The notes below the pieces were generated by a model. It was given only the letters and a program-made list of their open reading frames with translations, was not told where the DNA came from and made no database searches. A stretch of DNA of 64,000 nt from Pseudomonas gozinkensis (lineage in GTDB: Bacteria > Pseudomonadota > Gammaproteobacteria > Pseudomonadales > Pseudomonadaceae): the NCBI RefSeq assembly GCF_014863585.1, contig NZ_CP062253.1, positions 3,312,501 to 3,376,500 on the forward strand, read 5' to 3'. The translations under genes were made by a program, and so were the position numbers. This document shows, piece by piece, positions 45,945 to 55,381 of the stretch. Within the stretch, counting starts at the first letter, position 1. The number at the start of each line of letters is the position of its first letter.

Positions 45945-47798
45945 ATGGGTGTGTATGACTACAAGAATTTCGGTACGGCGGAATCCAAGGCGCTGTTCAG
46001 CGACGCCATGGCCATTACGCTGTATTCCTACCACAACCTCGATAACGGCTTTGCCGTCGGTTATCAGCACAACGGCTTCGGCCTCGGCTTGCCGGCCACA
46101 CTGGTAACCGCGTTGATCGGCGGCACGGATTCCCAGGGGGTGATCCCCGGCGTTCCGTGGAACCCCGATTCGGAAAAAGCCGCGCTCGATGCGGTGAAAA
46201 AAGCCGGCTGGACCCCGATCACCGCCTCGCAACTGGGTTACGAGGGCAAGACCGATGCGCGCGGCACCTTCTTCGGCGAAAAGGCCGGCTACACCAGCGC
46301 CCAAGTGGAAATCCTCGGCAAATACGACGCGCAGGGCCATCTCACCGAAATCGGCATTGCCTTTCGCGGCACCAGCGGCCCACGGGAAATCCTGATCGGC
46401 GACTCCATCGGAGACGTGATCAACGACCTGCTCGCCGCATTCGGGCCCAAGGACTACGCCAAGAACTACGTCGGCGAGGCCTTCGGCAATCTGATGAACG
46501 ATGTGGTGGCGTTCGCCAAGGCCAACGGCCTGACCGGCAAGGACGTGCTGGTCAGCGGTCACAGCCTGGGCGGGCTGGCGGTCAACAGCATGGCGGACTT
46601 GAGCACCGGCAAATGGGGCGGGTTCTTCCAGGATTCCAACTACATCGCCTACGCCTCGCCGACCCAGAGCAGCACCGACAAGGTGCTCAACGTCGGCTAC
46701 GAAAACGACCCGGTGTTCCGCGCCCTCGACGGCTCGACCTTCACCGGCGCCTCGCTCGGTGTACACGACGCGCCCAAGGAATCGGCGACCGACAACATCG
46801 TCAGCTTCAACGACCACTACGCCTCGGCGGCGTGGAACGTGCTGCCGTTCTCGATCGTCAACATTCCGACCTGGATCTCGCACCTGCCGACCGCTTATGG
46901 CGATGGCATGAACCGGGTGATTGAATCGAAGTTCTACGATCTGACCAGCAAGGATTCGACGATCATCGTCGCCAACCTGTCGGACCCGGCCCGGGCCAAC
47001 ACCTGGGTCCAGGACCTGAACCGCAACGCCGAAACCCACAAGGGCAGCACGTTCATCATCGGCAGCGACGCCAATGATCTGATACAGGGCGGCAGCGGCA
47101 ATGATTATCTGGAGGGCCGCGCCGGCAACGACACGTTCCGCGACGGCGGGGGCTACAACATCCTGCTCGGCGGCTCGGGCAACAACACCCTGGAGTTGCA
47201 GAAGTCGGTCAATACCTTCGACTTCGCCAACGACGGCGCCGGCAACCTGTACATCCGCGATGCCAACGGCGGGATCAGCATCACCCGCGACATCGGCAGC
47301 ATCGTCACCAAGGAGCCGGGCTTTCTCTGGGGCCTGTTCAAGGACGACGTGACCCACAGCGTCACGGCGACCGGCCTGAAGGTCGGCAACAACGTCACTC
47401 AGTACGAATCGAACGTGAAGGGCACCGGCGGCGCCGACACCCTCAAGGCAAAGGCCAGCGGTGACTGGTTGTTCGGGCTGGACGGCAACGACCATCTGAT
47501 CGGCGGGGCGGGCAACGACGTGTTCGTCGGCGGCGCGGGCAATGACCTGATGGAGTCGGGCGGCGGGGCGGATACCTTCCTGTTCAGCGGCGCGTTCGGC
47601 CAGGATCGCGTAGTGGGTTACACCGCCAACGACAAACTGGTGTTCCTCGGCGTGCAGGGCGTATTGCCCACCGACGACTTCCGCGCCCATGCCACGGCGG
47701 TGGGGCAGGACACGGTGCTGAAATTCGGTGCTGATTCGGTGACGCTGGTCGGGGTTGCGTTGAACAGCCTGAGTGCCGACGGGATCGTGATCGCCTGA
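45945..47798 (+). CDS. pueA: Family I.3 RTX lipase, full length (PueA/TliA/LipA type)
   Basis: A 617-residue thermostable-type secreted lipase. GHSLGG places the catalytic serine at 207, which is the position I recall for the family I.3 reference enzymes. The N-terminal MGVYDYKNFGTAESKALFSDAMAITLYSYHNL, the first lid region (about 46-75), RTX repeats (GGSGNDYLEG, GGAGNDVFVGGAGNDLM) and the C-terminal ADGIVIA are all present. Export through AprDEF is expected. Such enzymes hydrolyse triglycerides and polyester polyurethane in vitro. It is preceded by a GAGAGAGG site and flanked by REP elements. Confidence 0.93.
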   Translation: MGVYDYKNFGTAESKALFSDAMAITLYSYHNLDNGFAVGYQHNGFGLGLPATLVTALIGGTDSQGVIPGVPWNPDSEKAALDAVKKAGWTPITASQLGYEGKTDARGTFFGEKAGYTSAQVEILGKYDAQGHLTEIGIAFRGTSGPREILIGDSIGDVINDLLAAFGPKDYAKNYVGEAFGNLMNDVVAFAKANGLTGKDVLVSGHSLGGLAVNSMADLSTGKWGGFFQDSNYIAYASPTQSSTDKVLNVGYENDPVFRALDGSTFTGASLGVHDAPKESATDNIVSFNDHYASAAWNVLPFSIVNIPTWISHLPTAYGDGMNRVIESKFYDLTSKDSTIIVANLSDPARANTWVQDLNRNAETHKGSTFIIGSDANDLIQGGSGNDYLEGRAGNDTFRDGGGYNILLGGSGNNTLELQKSVNTFDFANDGAGNLYIRDANGGISITRDIGSIVTKEPGFLWGLFKDDVTHSVTATGLKVGNNVTQYESNVKGTGGADTLKAKASGDWLFGLDGNDHLIGGAGNDVFVGGAGNDLMESGGGADTFLFSGAFGQDRVVGYTANDKLVFLGVQGVLPTDDFRAHATAVGQDTVLKFGADSVTLVGVALNSLSADGIVIA

Positions 47799-47824
47799 TG
47801 TAAGGGGAGCCTGCAAAGGCGCCA

Positions 47825-47880
47825 TCGCGAGCAGGCTCAATCCCACATTTGGCCTTTTGTGGGAGCGAGCCTGCTCACGA
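47825..47880. repeat. REP element, small inverted pair
   Basis: Arms 47825-47847 and 47858-47880 are inverted copies with two mismatches (TCGCGAGCAGGCTC.../...GAGCCTGCTCACGA), 27 bases past the lipase stop. It may protect the transcript end. Confidence 0.8.
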
Positions 47881-48020
47881 TTCAACGATAACGCGGTATT
47901 GAAAGTGACTCACCAGCCATTCCCTGACTCCAATCCCTGCACCAACAGGAAATGCGGCCTAAAGCCATGACGGCAACGTTCGTCATCTAAGGGTCGCCAA
48001 CGAGTACAGGAGATTCACAC

Positions 48021-48395
48021 GTGAAAGGTTTCAAGGGGTTTATCGGTATGGCGGGATTGGCGCTGTTATCGGCCAATGCCTGGGCCGATCTGCCTCACAG
48101 CTCGATTCTGAGCCGCTATGGCGTGACAACCGATCAGTTGCCAGAGCCGGCCAAAAGCGATGACGTCAAACCCGTCGAAGAAAAAAGCCGCTTTCATATC
48201 CAGCCCGAACAACCGTTCGTGACGATCCGCATCGGCGAAGACAAAACGCCGGAGATGACCGGCAACCTGAGCATCGACCGCATGGCGCAACAAGAGCGTC
48301 AGCGCTGCCAGCGACTGCAGGAAGAACTGGTTCGCCGGGGCGAGCGGCCCTTCAGCTGCGACGATTCCCTCCCGGGCATGGCGTTACCCCGCTGA
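48021..48395 (+). CDS. Hypothetical periplasmic protein
   Basis: A 124-residue protein with a Sec signal peptide (cleavage after AWA, residue 22). The mature part is hydrophilic, with a KxxD/E-rich segment (about 40-60), and ends with a Cys-containing tail (RQRCQRLQEELVRRG, SCDDSLPG) where the two cysteines may pair. I do not recognise the family. The start has GGAGATTCACAC upstream. A strong terminator follows directly. Confidence 0.75.
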   Translation: MKGFKGFIGMAGLALLSANAWADLPHSSILSRYGVTTDQLPEPAKSDDVKPVEEKSRFHIQPEQPFVTIRIGEDKTPEMTGNLSIDRMAQQERQRCQRLQEELVRRGERPFSCDDSLPGMALPR

Positions 48396-48402
48396 TGAAT
48401 GC

Positions 48403-48440
48403 AAAAAAGGCTGCGATCCCACAGGATCGCAGCCTTTTTT
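48403..48440 (+). terminator. Bidirectional terminator
   Basis: Perfect stem AAGGCTGCGATCC / GGATCGCAGCCTT with loop CACA and six-base A and T tracts on either side. It serves both convergent genes (48021 and 48454). Confidence 0.93.
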
Positions 48441-48453
48441 GATGGACTAACCG

Positions 48454-48678
48454 TCAGTCTTCCTTGCGCACCGTAGCCACTTCGTCGGCACGCACGCGCA
48501 CCTTGGCGCCGGAAATATCCTTGAATTCGTAGAAGCCATCCTCGGTTTTGGTATCAGGCATGTCTTCGGTCAGGTACTGGGTGCCGTTCTGCAAGGTGAC
48601 CACCGTCTGGGTCGAGCAACCGGCGAGGGTCAGCAGGGCCGCAACAGCCAACGGGATCCCCAGAGTCTTGATTTTCAT
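48454..48678 (-). CDS. YgdI/YgdR-family small lipoprotein
   Basis: A 74-residue lipoprotein with lipobox LAGC (Cys21) followed by a short SH3-like DUF903 domain: VVTLQNGTQYLTEDMPDTK, then GFYEFKDISGAKVRVRADEV. ATG 48678 has AGGAATG at a good distance; the frame continues upstream to 49305 only because of antisense openness. Members are abundant envelope lipoproteins with no firm function. Confidence 0.88.
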   Translation of the reverse strand: MKIKTLGIPLAVAALLTLAGCSTQTVVTLQNGTQYLTEDMPDTKTEDGFYEFKDISGAKVRVRADEVATVRKED

Positions 48679-48873
48679 ACGCAGCATTCCTGTTCGTTTC
48701 GACCATTGTCGGCCTCTAACGCGGTTGGTGCCATCGAGCCCGGAAAAGTTCGATGGACACGTGAAAAAAAACGCTTTGGCGGTGCCATTGATCCATTTCC
48801 GTTTGCGCCCACCGGGGCAGACTGGTATCTGTACGCATAACCAGTACTTGCTTGCCATGGCCCCGAAACTACC

Positions 48874-50526
48874 GTGATTGCCAATCCCCTCGACGACCCG
48901 TTCTATTACCTCAACAACTTCCGGCAAGTGCTTGACTGGCTTGAGCTTCGCTATGCCGATGTGATGACCGAAGCGGAACACACCTTCATTCGCGACTTCA
49001 AGGCGCTGCCGCGTCCGTCCCAGGGATTGCTGGTGCGGATGGTCATGCGCAAGGGCGTGCATTTCCGGGCTGGCAAGCTGAGTTATCCGGAAATCGGCGA
49101 CATCGCCGTGGCAGCGCAACCGCTGCTCGATCATGGCTGGCTCGACGGACAGGCGCCGTTGTCGATGGCGGAACTGTTCGAGGTGTTGCTCAAGGCCGAG
49201 GTTCTGCAAGCCTTCGGCCCGGCCATCGACCAGCCCAAAGGCAAGAAGGTCGACTGGCTGCCGCTGCTGCACGAACAATTTCCCGAGCCCCGCAGTTTCC
49301 TGCAATGGTGCCCGGCGCTGGAGGATCGGCTATTCAGCCTGACGCTGATGGACCTGTGCGACCGTTTTCGCCTGATGTTCTTCGGCAACCTCTATCAGGA
49401 CTGGTCGGAGTTCGTGCTCGCCGACCTCGGTATCTTCACCTATGAAAAAGTCGAATTCAGCGCCGACTCCCGGGGCTTGCGCAGCCGTGCCGACGTCGAT
49501 GCCTGCCTGTTTTTGCACGACTGCCAGCTGTATTTCGAAGCGGGCGAACCGCTGGAGCCCATCGTCGAACAGGTCGCGGCGCTGCATTTCGACAACCCGT
49601 GGCTGCAACGCCGGCGCGGCAAGCTGTTGTTCCAGATCGGCCAATACTGCGAGCGCATCGGCGAATTCGCCCTGGCCCTGAAGATCTATCGCGACTGCGC
49701 CTATCCCGGCGCCCGATTGCGGATGATCCGCGTGCTGGAACGCAGCGCCGAATACGCGTTGGCTCTGGAACTGGCGGTCATTGCCGAGCAGGCGCCGGAA
49801 ACCGCCACCGAACAGCAGGGCCTGCAACGGGTGCTGCCACGCTTGCGACGCAAGCTCGGCGGGCCACCGATCAAACGCACGGCGCCCGGCATGGTGGAAC
49901 GGCTGGACCTGCACCTGCCGCGTCTCGATCCGGCGCTGTCGGTGGAATATCACGTTCAGGCGCACCTGCAAGAAGAAGCCGGCCCGGTGCATTACGTGGA
50001 AAACAGCCTGATCAATTCCCTGTTCGGCCTGCTGTGCTGGCCGGCGATCTTCGCGCCATTGCCGGGCGCGTTCTTTCACCCGTTCCAGCGCGGGCCGGTG
50101 GATTTGCTCAATGAAGACTTCCAGCCCCGACGAGCCGAGTTGTTTCAGGCCTGTCTGGCCGAACTCGACGATGGCCGCTATGCCGACACCATCCGCGCGC
50201 GGTTCGCCGCCAAATGGGGCGTGCAGTCGCCGTTCGTGTTCTGGGGCGCGCTCAATGAAGATTTGTTGGAACAGGCGCTGGCGTGTTTGCCGGCCGAACA
50301 CCTCAAGCACTGGTTCAGCCGTCTGCTGCTGGACATCAAGGCCAACCGCGCCGGCATGCCCGACCTGATCCAGTTCTGGCCGCAGCACAAGACCTACCGG
50401 ATGATTGAAGTCAAAGGCCCCGGCGATCGCTTGCAGGACAACCAACTGCGCTGGCTGGAGTTCTGCAACACGCACCGCATGCCGGTCGCCGTGTGTTACG
50501 TGCAATGGGCGGAGCAGGGCGCTTGA
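48874..50526 (+). CDS. FAN1-type structure-specific nuclease (VRR-NUC domain)
   Basis: A 550-residue protein starting at GTG 48874. The N-terminal part (FYYLNNFRQVLDWLELRYADVM, then GLLVRMVMRKGVHFRAGKLSY) is the conserved SAP-like/FAN1 region. A helical TPR-like middle follows (about 200-330). The C-terminal VRR-NUC nuclease carries the PD-(D/E)xK-like set MPDLIQFW (near 495) and IEVKGPGDRLQDNQ (near 511). Bacterial FAN1 homologs cleave 5' flaps and interstrand-crosslink repair intermediates. Its stop overlaps the start of the helicase gene, so the two are translationally coupled and may work together. Confidence 0.9.
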   Translation: MIANPLDDPFYYLNNFRQVLDWLELRYADVMTEAEHTFIRDFKALPRPSQGLLVRMVMRKGVHFRAGKLSYPEIGDIAVAAQPLLDHGWLDGQAPLSMAELFEVLLKAEVLQAFGPAIDQPKGKKVDWLPLLHEQFPEPRSFLQWCPALEDRLFSLTLMDLCDRFRLMFFGNLYQDWSEFVLADLGIFTYEKVEFSADSRGLRSRADVDACLFLHDCQLYFEAGEPLEPIVEQVAALHFDNPWLQRRRGKLLFQIGQYCERIGEFALALKIYRDCAYPGARLRMIRVLERSAEYALALELAVIAEQAPETATEQQGLQRVLPRLRRKLGGPPIKRTAPGMVERLDLHLPRLDPALSVEYHVQAHLQEEAGPVHYVENSLINSLFGLLCWPAIFAPLPGAFFHPFQRGPVDLLNEDFQPRRAELFQACLAELDDGRYADTIRARFAAKWGVQSPFVFWGALNEDLLEQALACLPAEHLKHWFSRLLLDIKANRAGMPDLIQFWPQHKTYRMIEVKGPGDRLQDNQLRWLEFCNTHRMPVAVCYVQWAEQGA

Positions 50527-52841
50527 GCTACAGCATCGCGGTGCGGGCGTTGTGCGAGTTCACCGCGAAAAACGGTGACCTCGACTTGCGCTTCACCCCG
50601 TCACCGACCGCGCTGGAGGGGATTGCCGGGCATCGCACCGTGGCGTCCCGGCGCAACGACGCGTACAAGAGCGAAGTTGCACTGGAAGGCGCATTCGGGC
50701 CATTGAAGGTCAAGGGCAGGGCGGACGGCTATGACCCGACGCAGAACTGCCTGGAAGAAGTCAAAACCTATCGCGGTGACCTGAGCAAGCAACCGGCCAA
50801 TCACCGTTCTCTGCATTGGGCCCAGGCGAAAATCTACGGCTGGTTGATGTGCTGTCGATTGCAGCTTGAGCAGATCAATCTGGCGCTGGTGTATTTCGAC
50901 ATCGTCACGGAAAAGGAAACCTGTCTGGTCGAGGCTTTCAGCGCCGAAGTGCTGCGGCATTTCTTCGAACAACACTGCGGTCTGTTCCTGGCGTGGGCCG
51001 AACAGGAAATGGCCCACCGCGAAGCGCGCAACCGGGCGGCGCAGCAGCTGGGTTTTCCCCATGCCGCGTTTCGCCCCGGCCAGCGTCACCTCGCCGAATC
51101 GGTGTTCAAGGCCGTCAGCACCGGCCGCTGCCTGATGGCCCAGGCTCCGACCGGGATCGGCAAGACCCTCGGCACCCTGTTTCCGATGCTCAAGGCGTTG
51201 GCACCGCAGCAACTGGACAAGGTCTACTTCCTCACCGCCAAGACACCCGGACGCAAACTGGCGCTGGACGCGGCGCAGGTGCTGTTCGATCACAGCGAAA
51301 CCTTGCCGCTGCGAGTGCTGGAAATGGTCGCCCGGGACAAGGCCTGCGAACACCCGGACAAGGCTTGCCACGGCGAATCCTGTCCGCTGGCCCATGGCTT
51401 TTACGACCGTTTGCCCGCCGCCCGCGAGGCCGCCAGCCAATTGCGCTTGCTGGATCAGGCTGCACTGCGGGACGTCGCGGCGCAGCACGGCGTGTGTCCG
51501 TATTATCTGAGCCAGGAAATGGCCCGTTGGGCCGATGTGATGGTGGCGGACTACAACTATTACTTCGATTTCAGCGCGCTGCTGTTCGGTCTGGCCCAGT
51601 TCAATCAGTGGAACGTTGCGGTGCTGGTGGACGAGTCTCACAACCTGGTCGAACGCGGACGGCAAATGTACAGCGCTACCCTCGATCAGGCGACATTGGG
51701 CAGCGTGCGCAAAACCGCGCCCGAAGCCTTGAAGAAGTCGTTGCAGCGGGTCAACCGTGAATGGAACGCCCTGCACAATGACCAGTTGGCGCCGTATCAG
51801 GCCTACGACAAGGCGCCGGAAAAACTTTTGCAGGCGCTCTCATCCTGCACGGCGAGCATCGGTGACTACCTCAACGATCACCCGCAAGGGCTCGACAGCA
51901 CGTTGCAGAATTTCTACTTCGAGATGCTGCAATTCGGCCGGGTGGCGGAACTGTTCGACGCGCATTACCTGTTCGACATCAGCAAACGCGACCTGGAGCG
52001 CAAACGCCCGTTATCGCAACTGTGCCTGCGCAACGTGGTGCCGGCGGCGTTCATCGGCCCGCGCCTGACGGCGGCGCGCAGCAGCGTGCTGTTTTCCGCA
52101 ACCCTCAGCCCGCGCCACTATTACGCGGACTTGCTTGGCACACCGGCCGACACAGTCTGGATCGACGTCGAGTCGCCGTTCAGCGCCGAGCAATTGCAGG
52201 TGCAGATCGTCAGCCGGATTTCCACGCGTTTCACGCACCGTCAGGCATCGCTGGAGCCGATTGTCGAGCTGATCGCTCGCCAGTTCAGCGAACGTCCGGG
52301 CAACTACCTGGCATTCTTCAGCAGTTTCGATTACCTGCAACAGGTCGCGCAGTTGCTGGCCGAGCGGCACCCGCACATCACCTTGTGGCAACAATCCCGG
52401 GGTATGGCCGAAGGGGCGCGGCAGGGCTTTCTCGATCAATTCACTGCTGACAGCCAGGGCGTCGGTTTCGCCGTGCTCGGCGGCGCGTTCGGTGAAGGCA
52501 TCGACCTGCCCGGCGCACGGCTGATCGGTGCGTTCATCGCCACCCTCGGGCTGGCCCAGCTCAACCCGGTCAATGAACAGATGAAGCGGCGCATGGCCGC
52601 GATCTTCGGCGCCGGTTACGACTACACCTATCTGTTCCCAGGCGTACAGAAAGTCGTGCAGGCCGCCGGGCGGGTGATCCGCACCCAGCAGGATCGCGGC
52701 ATGGTGATGCTGATCGATGATCGCTTTGCCGAAAGCCGCATCCGGCAACTGCTGCCGCGCTGGTGGCACGTCGATATCGCAGAAGCACCTTTCCAATCCG
52801 CCGGTTTGACGCATACTCCTGTTATTGAAAAACAGCTTTGA
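50523..52841 (+). CDS. XPD/DinG-like iron-sulfur DNA helicase
   Basis: A 772-residue superfamily 2 helicase starting at TTG 50523, overlapping the FAN1 stop (TTGA) with GGAG upstream. Walker A is APTGIGKT near residue 207 and the DEAH-like box is VDESHN near 370. Between them, four cysteines (KACEHPDKACHGESC and GVCPYY, about 275-325) match an XPD-type 4Fe-4S domain. The final QAAGRVIRTQQDRGM is motif VI. An N-terminal stretch (about 60-150, with VKGRADGYD and EEVKTYRG) resembles a Cas4/PD-(D/E)xK nuclease fold, so this may be a helicase-nuclease. It probably assists the nuclease in DNA repair. Confidence 0.88.
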   Translation: MSYSIAVRALCEFTAKNGDLDLRFTPSPTALEGIAGHRTVASRRNDAYKSEVALEGAFGPLKVKGRADGYDPTQNCLEEVKTYRGDLSKQPANHRSLHWAQAKIYGWLMCCRLQLEQINLALVYFDIVTEKETCLVEAFSAEVLRHFFEQHCGLFLAWAEQEMAHREARNRAAQQLGFPHAAFRPGQRHLAESVFKAVSTGRCLMAQAPTGIGKTLGTLFPMLKALAPQQLDKVYFLTAKTPGRKLALDAAQVLFDHSETLPLRVLEMVARDKACEHPDKACHGESCPLAHGFYDRLPAAREAASQLRLLDQAALRDVAAQHGVCPYYLSQEMARWADVMVADYNYYFDFSALLFGLAQFNQWNVAVLVDESHNLVERGRQMYSATLDQATLGSVRKTAPEALKKSLQRVNREWNALHNDQLAPYQAYDKAPEKLLQALSSCTASIGDYLNDHPQGLDSTLQNFYFEMLQFGRVAELFDAHYLFDISKRDLERKRPLSQLCLRNVVPAAFIGPRLTAARSSVLFSATLSPRHYYADLLGTPADTVWIDVESPFSAEQLQVQIVSRISTRFTHRQASLEPIVELIARQFSERPGNYLAFFSSFDYLQQVAQLLAERHPHITLWQQSRGMAEGARQGFLDQFTADSQGVGFAVLGGAFGEGIDLPGARLIGAFIATLGLAQLNPVNEQMKRRMAAIFGAGYDYTYLFPGVQKVVQAAGRVIRTQQDRGMVMLIDDRFAESRIRQLLPRWWHVDIAEAPFQSAGLTHTPVIEKQL

Positions 52842-52851
52842 GCCAAGCCTG

Positions 52852-54771
52852 ATGAGCGAGAACAAGAAGTCCGCTGCGATCGAAGAGATGCGCTTTCGTT
52901 TGCTGATCGACGCGGTGGTCGATTATGCGATCTACATGATCGACCCCGAGGGCATCATCACCAGCTGGAACTCCGGCGCCAAACGCTTCAAGGGTTACGA
53001 AGAAGCGGAAATCCTCGGCGAACACTTTTCCAGGTTCTATACCCCTGAGGACCGCGCAAAAGGTTTCCCGCAGCGCGCACTGGACACCGCGCTCCGCGAA
53101 GGCCGGTTCGAGGGTGAAGGCTGGCGGGTCCGCAAGGACGGCACACATTTCTGGTGCCACGTGGTGATCGATCCGATTTACAGTCCGAGCGGGCAACTGC
53201 TCGGGTTCGCCAAGATCACCCGCGACCTGACCGACCGCAAGATGGCCGAAGAAACCCTCAAGCAGAGCGAGCAGCAGTTTCGCCTGCTGGTGCAGGGCGT
53301 CACCGACTACGCGATCTACATGCTCAGCCCCGAAGGCCGGGTGACCAACTGGAACCCCGGCGCGCAGCGGATCAAGGGCTATAAGCCGGAAGAGGTCATC
53401 GGCCAGCACTTCTCGATGTTCTACACCCCGGAAGACCGTGAAATCGGTGAGCCCCAGCGCGCTCTGGAAACCGCAGTGCGCGAGGGCCGGTTCGAAAACA
53501 AGAGCTGGCGCCTGCGCAAGGACGGCACGCGGTTTCTGGCGCACGTGGTGGTCGATGCGATACGCGGCGACACCGGCACCTTGCTCGGTTTTGCCAAGAT
53601 CACCCGCGACGTCACCGAAGCCACCCAGGCGCAGCAGGCACTGGAGAAGACCCGCGAAGCGCTGTTCCAGGCGCAGAAAATGCAGGCCATCGGTCAACTC
53701 AGTGGCGGGATTGCCCACGATTTCAACAATCTGCTGACGGTGATCCTCGGCAACCTGGAAATCGTGCGCAAACGCGTCGGCGACGACCCGAAAGTCAGTC
53801 GTCTGCTGGAGAACGCTACCCAGGGCGCCTTGCGCGGCGTATCACTGACCCAGCGCATGCTGGCCTTCGCCCGCCGTCAGGAGCTCAAGACCGAACCTGT
53901 CGAGATCCCGAAACTGGTGCAGGGCATTACCGGGCTGTTGCGCAGCTCACTGGGACCGGGGATCCGCATCGAAACAAAGTTTCCCGAAGACTTGCAAGCG
54001 GTGCTGGCCGACAGCAACCAGCTCGAACTGGCGGTGCTCAATCTTGCGACCAACGCCCGCGACGCCATGCCCGAGGGCGGCAGCGTCACCATCAGTGCCG
54101 AACCCGAGGTGGTGCTCGAACAAAACGATTCGACCCTGGCGGCCGGGCGCTATGTCTGCCTGAGGCTGACCGATACCGGTGAAGGCATGGATGCCGACAC
54201 GCTGGCGTCAGCGACCGATCCGTTTTTCACCACCAAGGGTCTGGGCAAGGGCACCGGGCTGGGGTTGTCGATGGTCCATGGCTTTATCGAACAACTGGGT
54301 GGGCGCTTCATTCTGAAAAGTACCAAGGAGCAGGGCACCACCGCTGAACTTTGGCTGCCGGTGGCCATCGACGGCGTCGCCGCCAAACCGCTTGGCCCGA
54401 TTGCGTCTACCGATACGGTGCCGCGCCTCAGCGTGCTGGTGGTGGACGACGACAGTCTGGTGCGCACCAGCACCGTCCTGTTGCTGGAAGACCTTGGCCA
54501 CCGGGTAGTCAGCGCCACCTCCGGTGCGCAAGCGCTTGAGCTGTTTGACCAGGGCGAGGTCATCGACCTGATGATCACCGACATGGCCATGCCGCAGATG
54601 AGCGGCGCGCAACTGGCTCATGCCGTACGCCTGCTCAAGCCGGATCTGCCGATCATCCTCGCCACCGGCTACGCCGAACGTCTCGAAGGCTTTGCCGCCG
54701 GGTTGCCGCGACTGTCGAAACCGTTCAACCAGCTGAATCTGGTGGAGATCATCGCCCAGTCGATGAAGTGA
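52852..54771 (+). CDS. PAS-PAS hybrid histidine kinase with receiver
   Basis: A 639-residue cytoplasmic sensor kinase. Two tandem PAS domains (about 10-125 and 140-250) are near repeats of each other, both with the YAIYM...G..T.WN.GA.R.KGY pattern. The first carries a flanking ITRDL and the second an ITRDV segment. The HisKA box SGGIAHDFNNLL has His289; HATPase boxes (DTGEGMD, GTGLGLSM) and a receiver with Asp577 (ITDMAMP) follow. No membrane segment is present. ATG 52852 lies 10 bases after the helicase stop. The PAS pair may bind flavin or heme, but no NCRF-type LOV cysteine motif is seen. Confidence 0.9.
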   Translation: MSENKKSAAIEEMRFRLLIDAVVDYAIYMIDPEGIITSWNSGAKRFKGYEEAEILGEHFSRFYTPEDRAKGFPQRALDTALREGRFEGEGWRVRKDGTHFWCHVVIDPIYSPSGQLLGFAKITRDLTDRKMAEETLKQSEQQFRLLVQGVTDYAIYMLSPEGRVTNWNPGAQRIKGYKPEEVIGQHFSMFYTPEDREIGEPQRALETAVREGRFENKSWRLRKDGTRFLAHVVVDAIRGDTGTLLGFAKITRDVTEATQAQQALEKTREALFQAQKMQAIGQLSGGIAHDFNNLLTVILGNLEIVRKRVGDDPKVSRLLENATQGALRGVSLTQRMLAFARRQELKTEPVEIPKLVQGITGLLRSSLGPGIRIETKFPEDLQAVLADSNQLELAVLNLATNARDAMPEGGSVTISAEPEVVLEQNDSTLAAGRYVCLRLTDTGEGMDADTLASATDPFFTTKGLGKGTGLGLSMVHGFIEQLGGRFILKSTKEQGTTAELWLPVAIDGVAAKPLGPIASTDTVPRLSVLVVDDDSLVRTSTVLLLEDLGHRVVSATSGAQALELFDQGEVIDLMITDMAMPQMSGAQLAHAVRLLKPDLPIILATGYAERLEGFAAGLPRLSKPFNQLNLVEIIAQSMK

Positions 54772-54844
54772 ACCGGGGGCGCAATCGGGCTGAACTTGTC
54801 CGGGGCGTGGCGCCTCCAAACGCTTTGTTTCCGGAGCGTTTCCC

Positions 54845-55381
54845 GTGCCACGCATACTGACCCACCCGACCGCCGAAGAAACCCTGAACGAACATAATGC
54901 CAAAATGTTCGGTTCACCCAAGGAGCGGCTGGATTTCTACCGACGGGAAATCCAGTACGAAACCAGCATCCTGGCCAACCGAACCGACGCCTACCTGGCG
55001 GCGCAATCGTTTCTGGTGATTGCCTTTGCGTCCTGCATGGCCAACCTCAACCCCGAGTGGGGCAAGCTGTTCACCCTGGTGGTGCCGCCGTTTCTGGCGT
55101 TACTCGGGCTGCTCAGTTCGCTCAATGCCTGGCCGGGAATTCGCGCCGCCTACGACATCATTGATCATTGGCACTTCAAACAGAGTGAACTGCTGCGCAG
55201 CGAACCCCTGATGGGGCTGGCTTATGACGAATCGCCGCTGTTCAGCGAAATGGAGTCGAGCCACAAGGGGTATCGCAAGTCACTGCTGTTTTCCATTCGT
55301 ACGCCGTGGATCTTTGCCACGTTCTGGATGTTGCTCGGCAGCTACGCCTTTTACATTCAGGTGACCAACCCGGGAGGTTGA
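54845..55381 (+). CDS. Hypothetical two-helix inner-membrane protein
   Basis: A 178-residue protein from GTG 54845 with two adjacent membrane helices (about 52-66 and 75-97) and one more near the C-terminus (about 155-172). The N-terminal 50 residues are charged (EERLDFYRREI-like) and the loop is helical. I recognise no family with confidence. Its last 102 bases overlap, tail-to-tail, the end of the antiporter gene on the other strand. Confidence 0.7.
   Translation: MPRILTHPTAEETLNEHNAKMFGSPKERLDFYRREIQYETSILANRTDAYLAAQSFLVIAFASCMANLNPEWGKLFTLVVPPFLALLGLLSSLNAWPGIRAAYDIIDHWHFKQSELLRSEPLMGLAYDESPLFSEMESSHKGYRKSLLFSIRTPWIFATFWMLLGSYAFYIQVTNPGG

Noticed and set aside
48679..49305. 283-residue form of the YgdI-like lipoprotein
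   Set aside because: The upstream extension is antisense to the FAN1 gene, and the true start at 48678 has a lipoprotein signal and an AGGAATG site.
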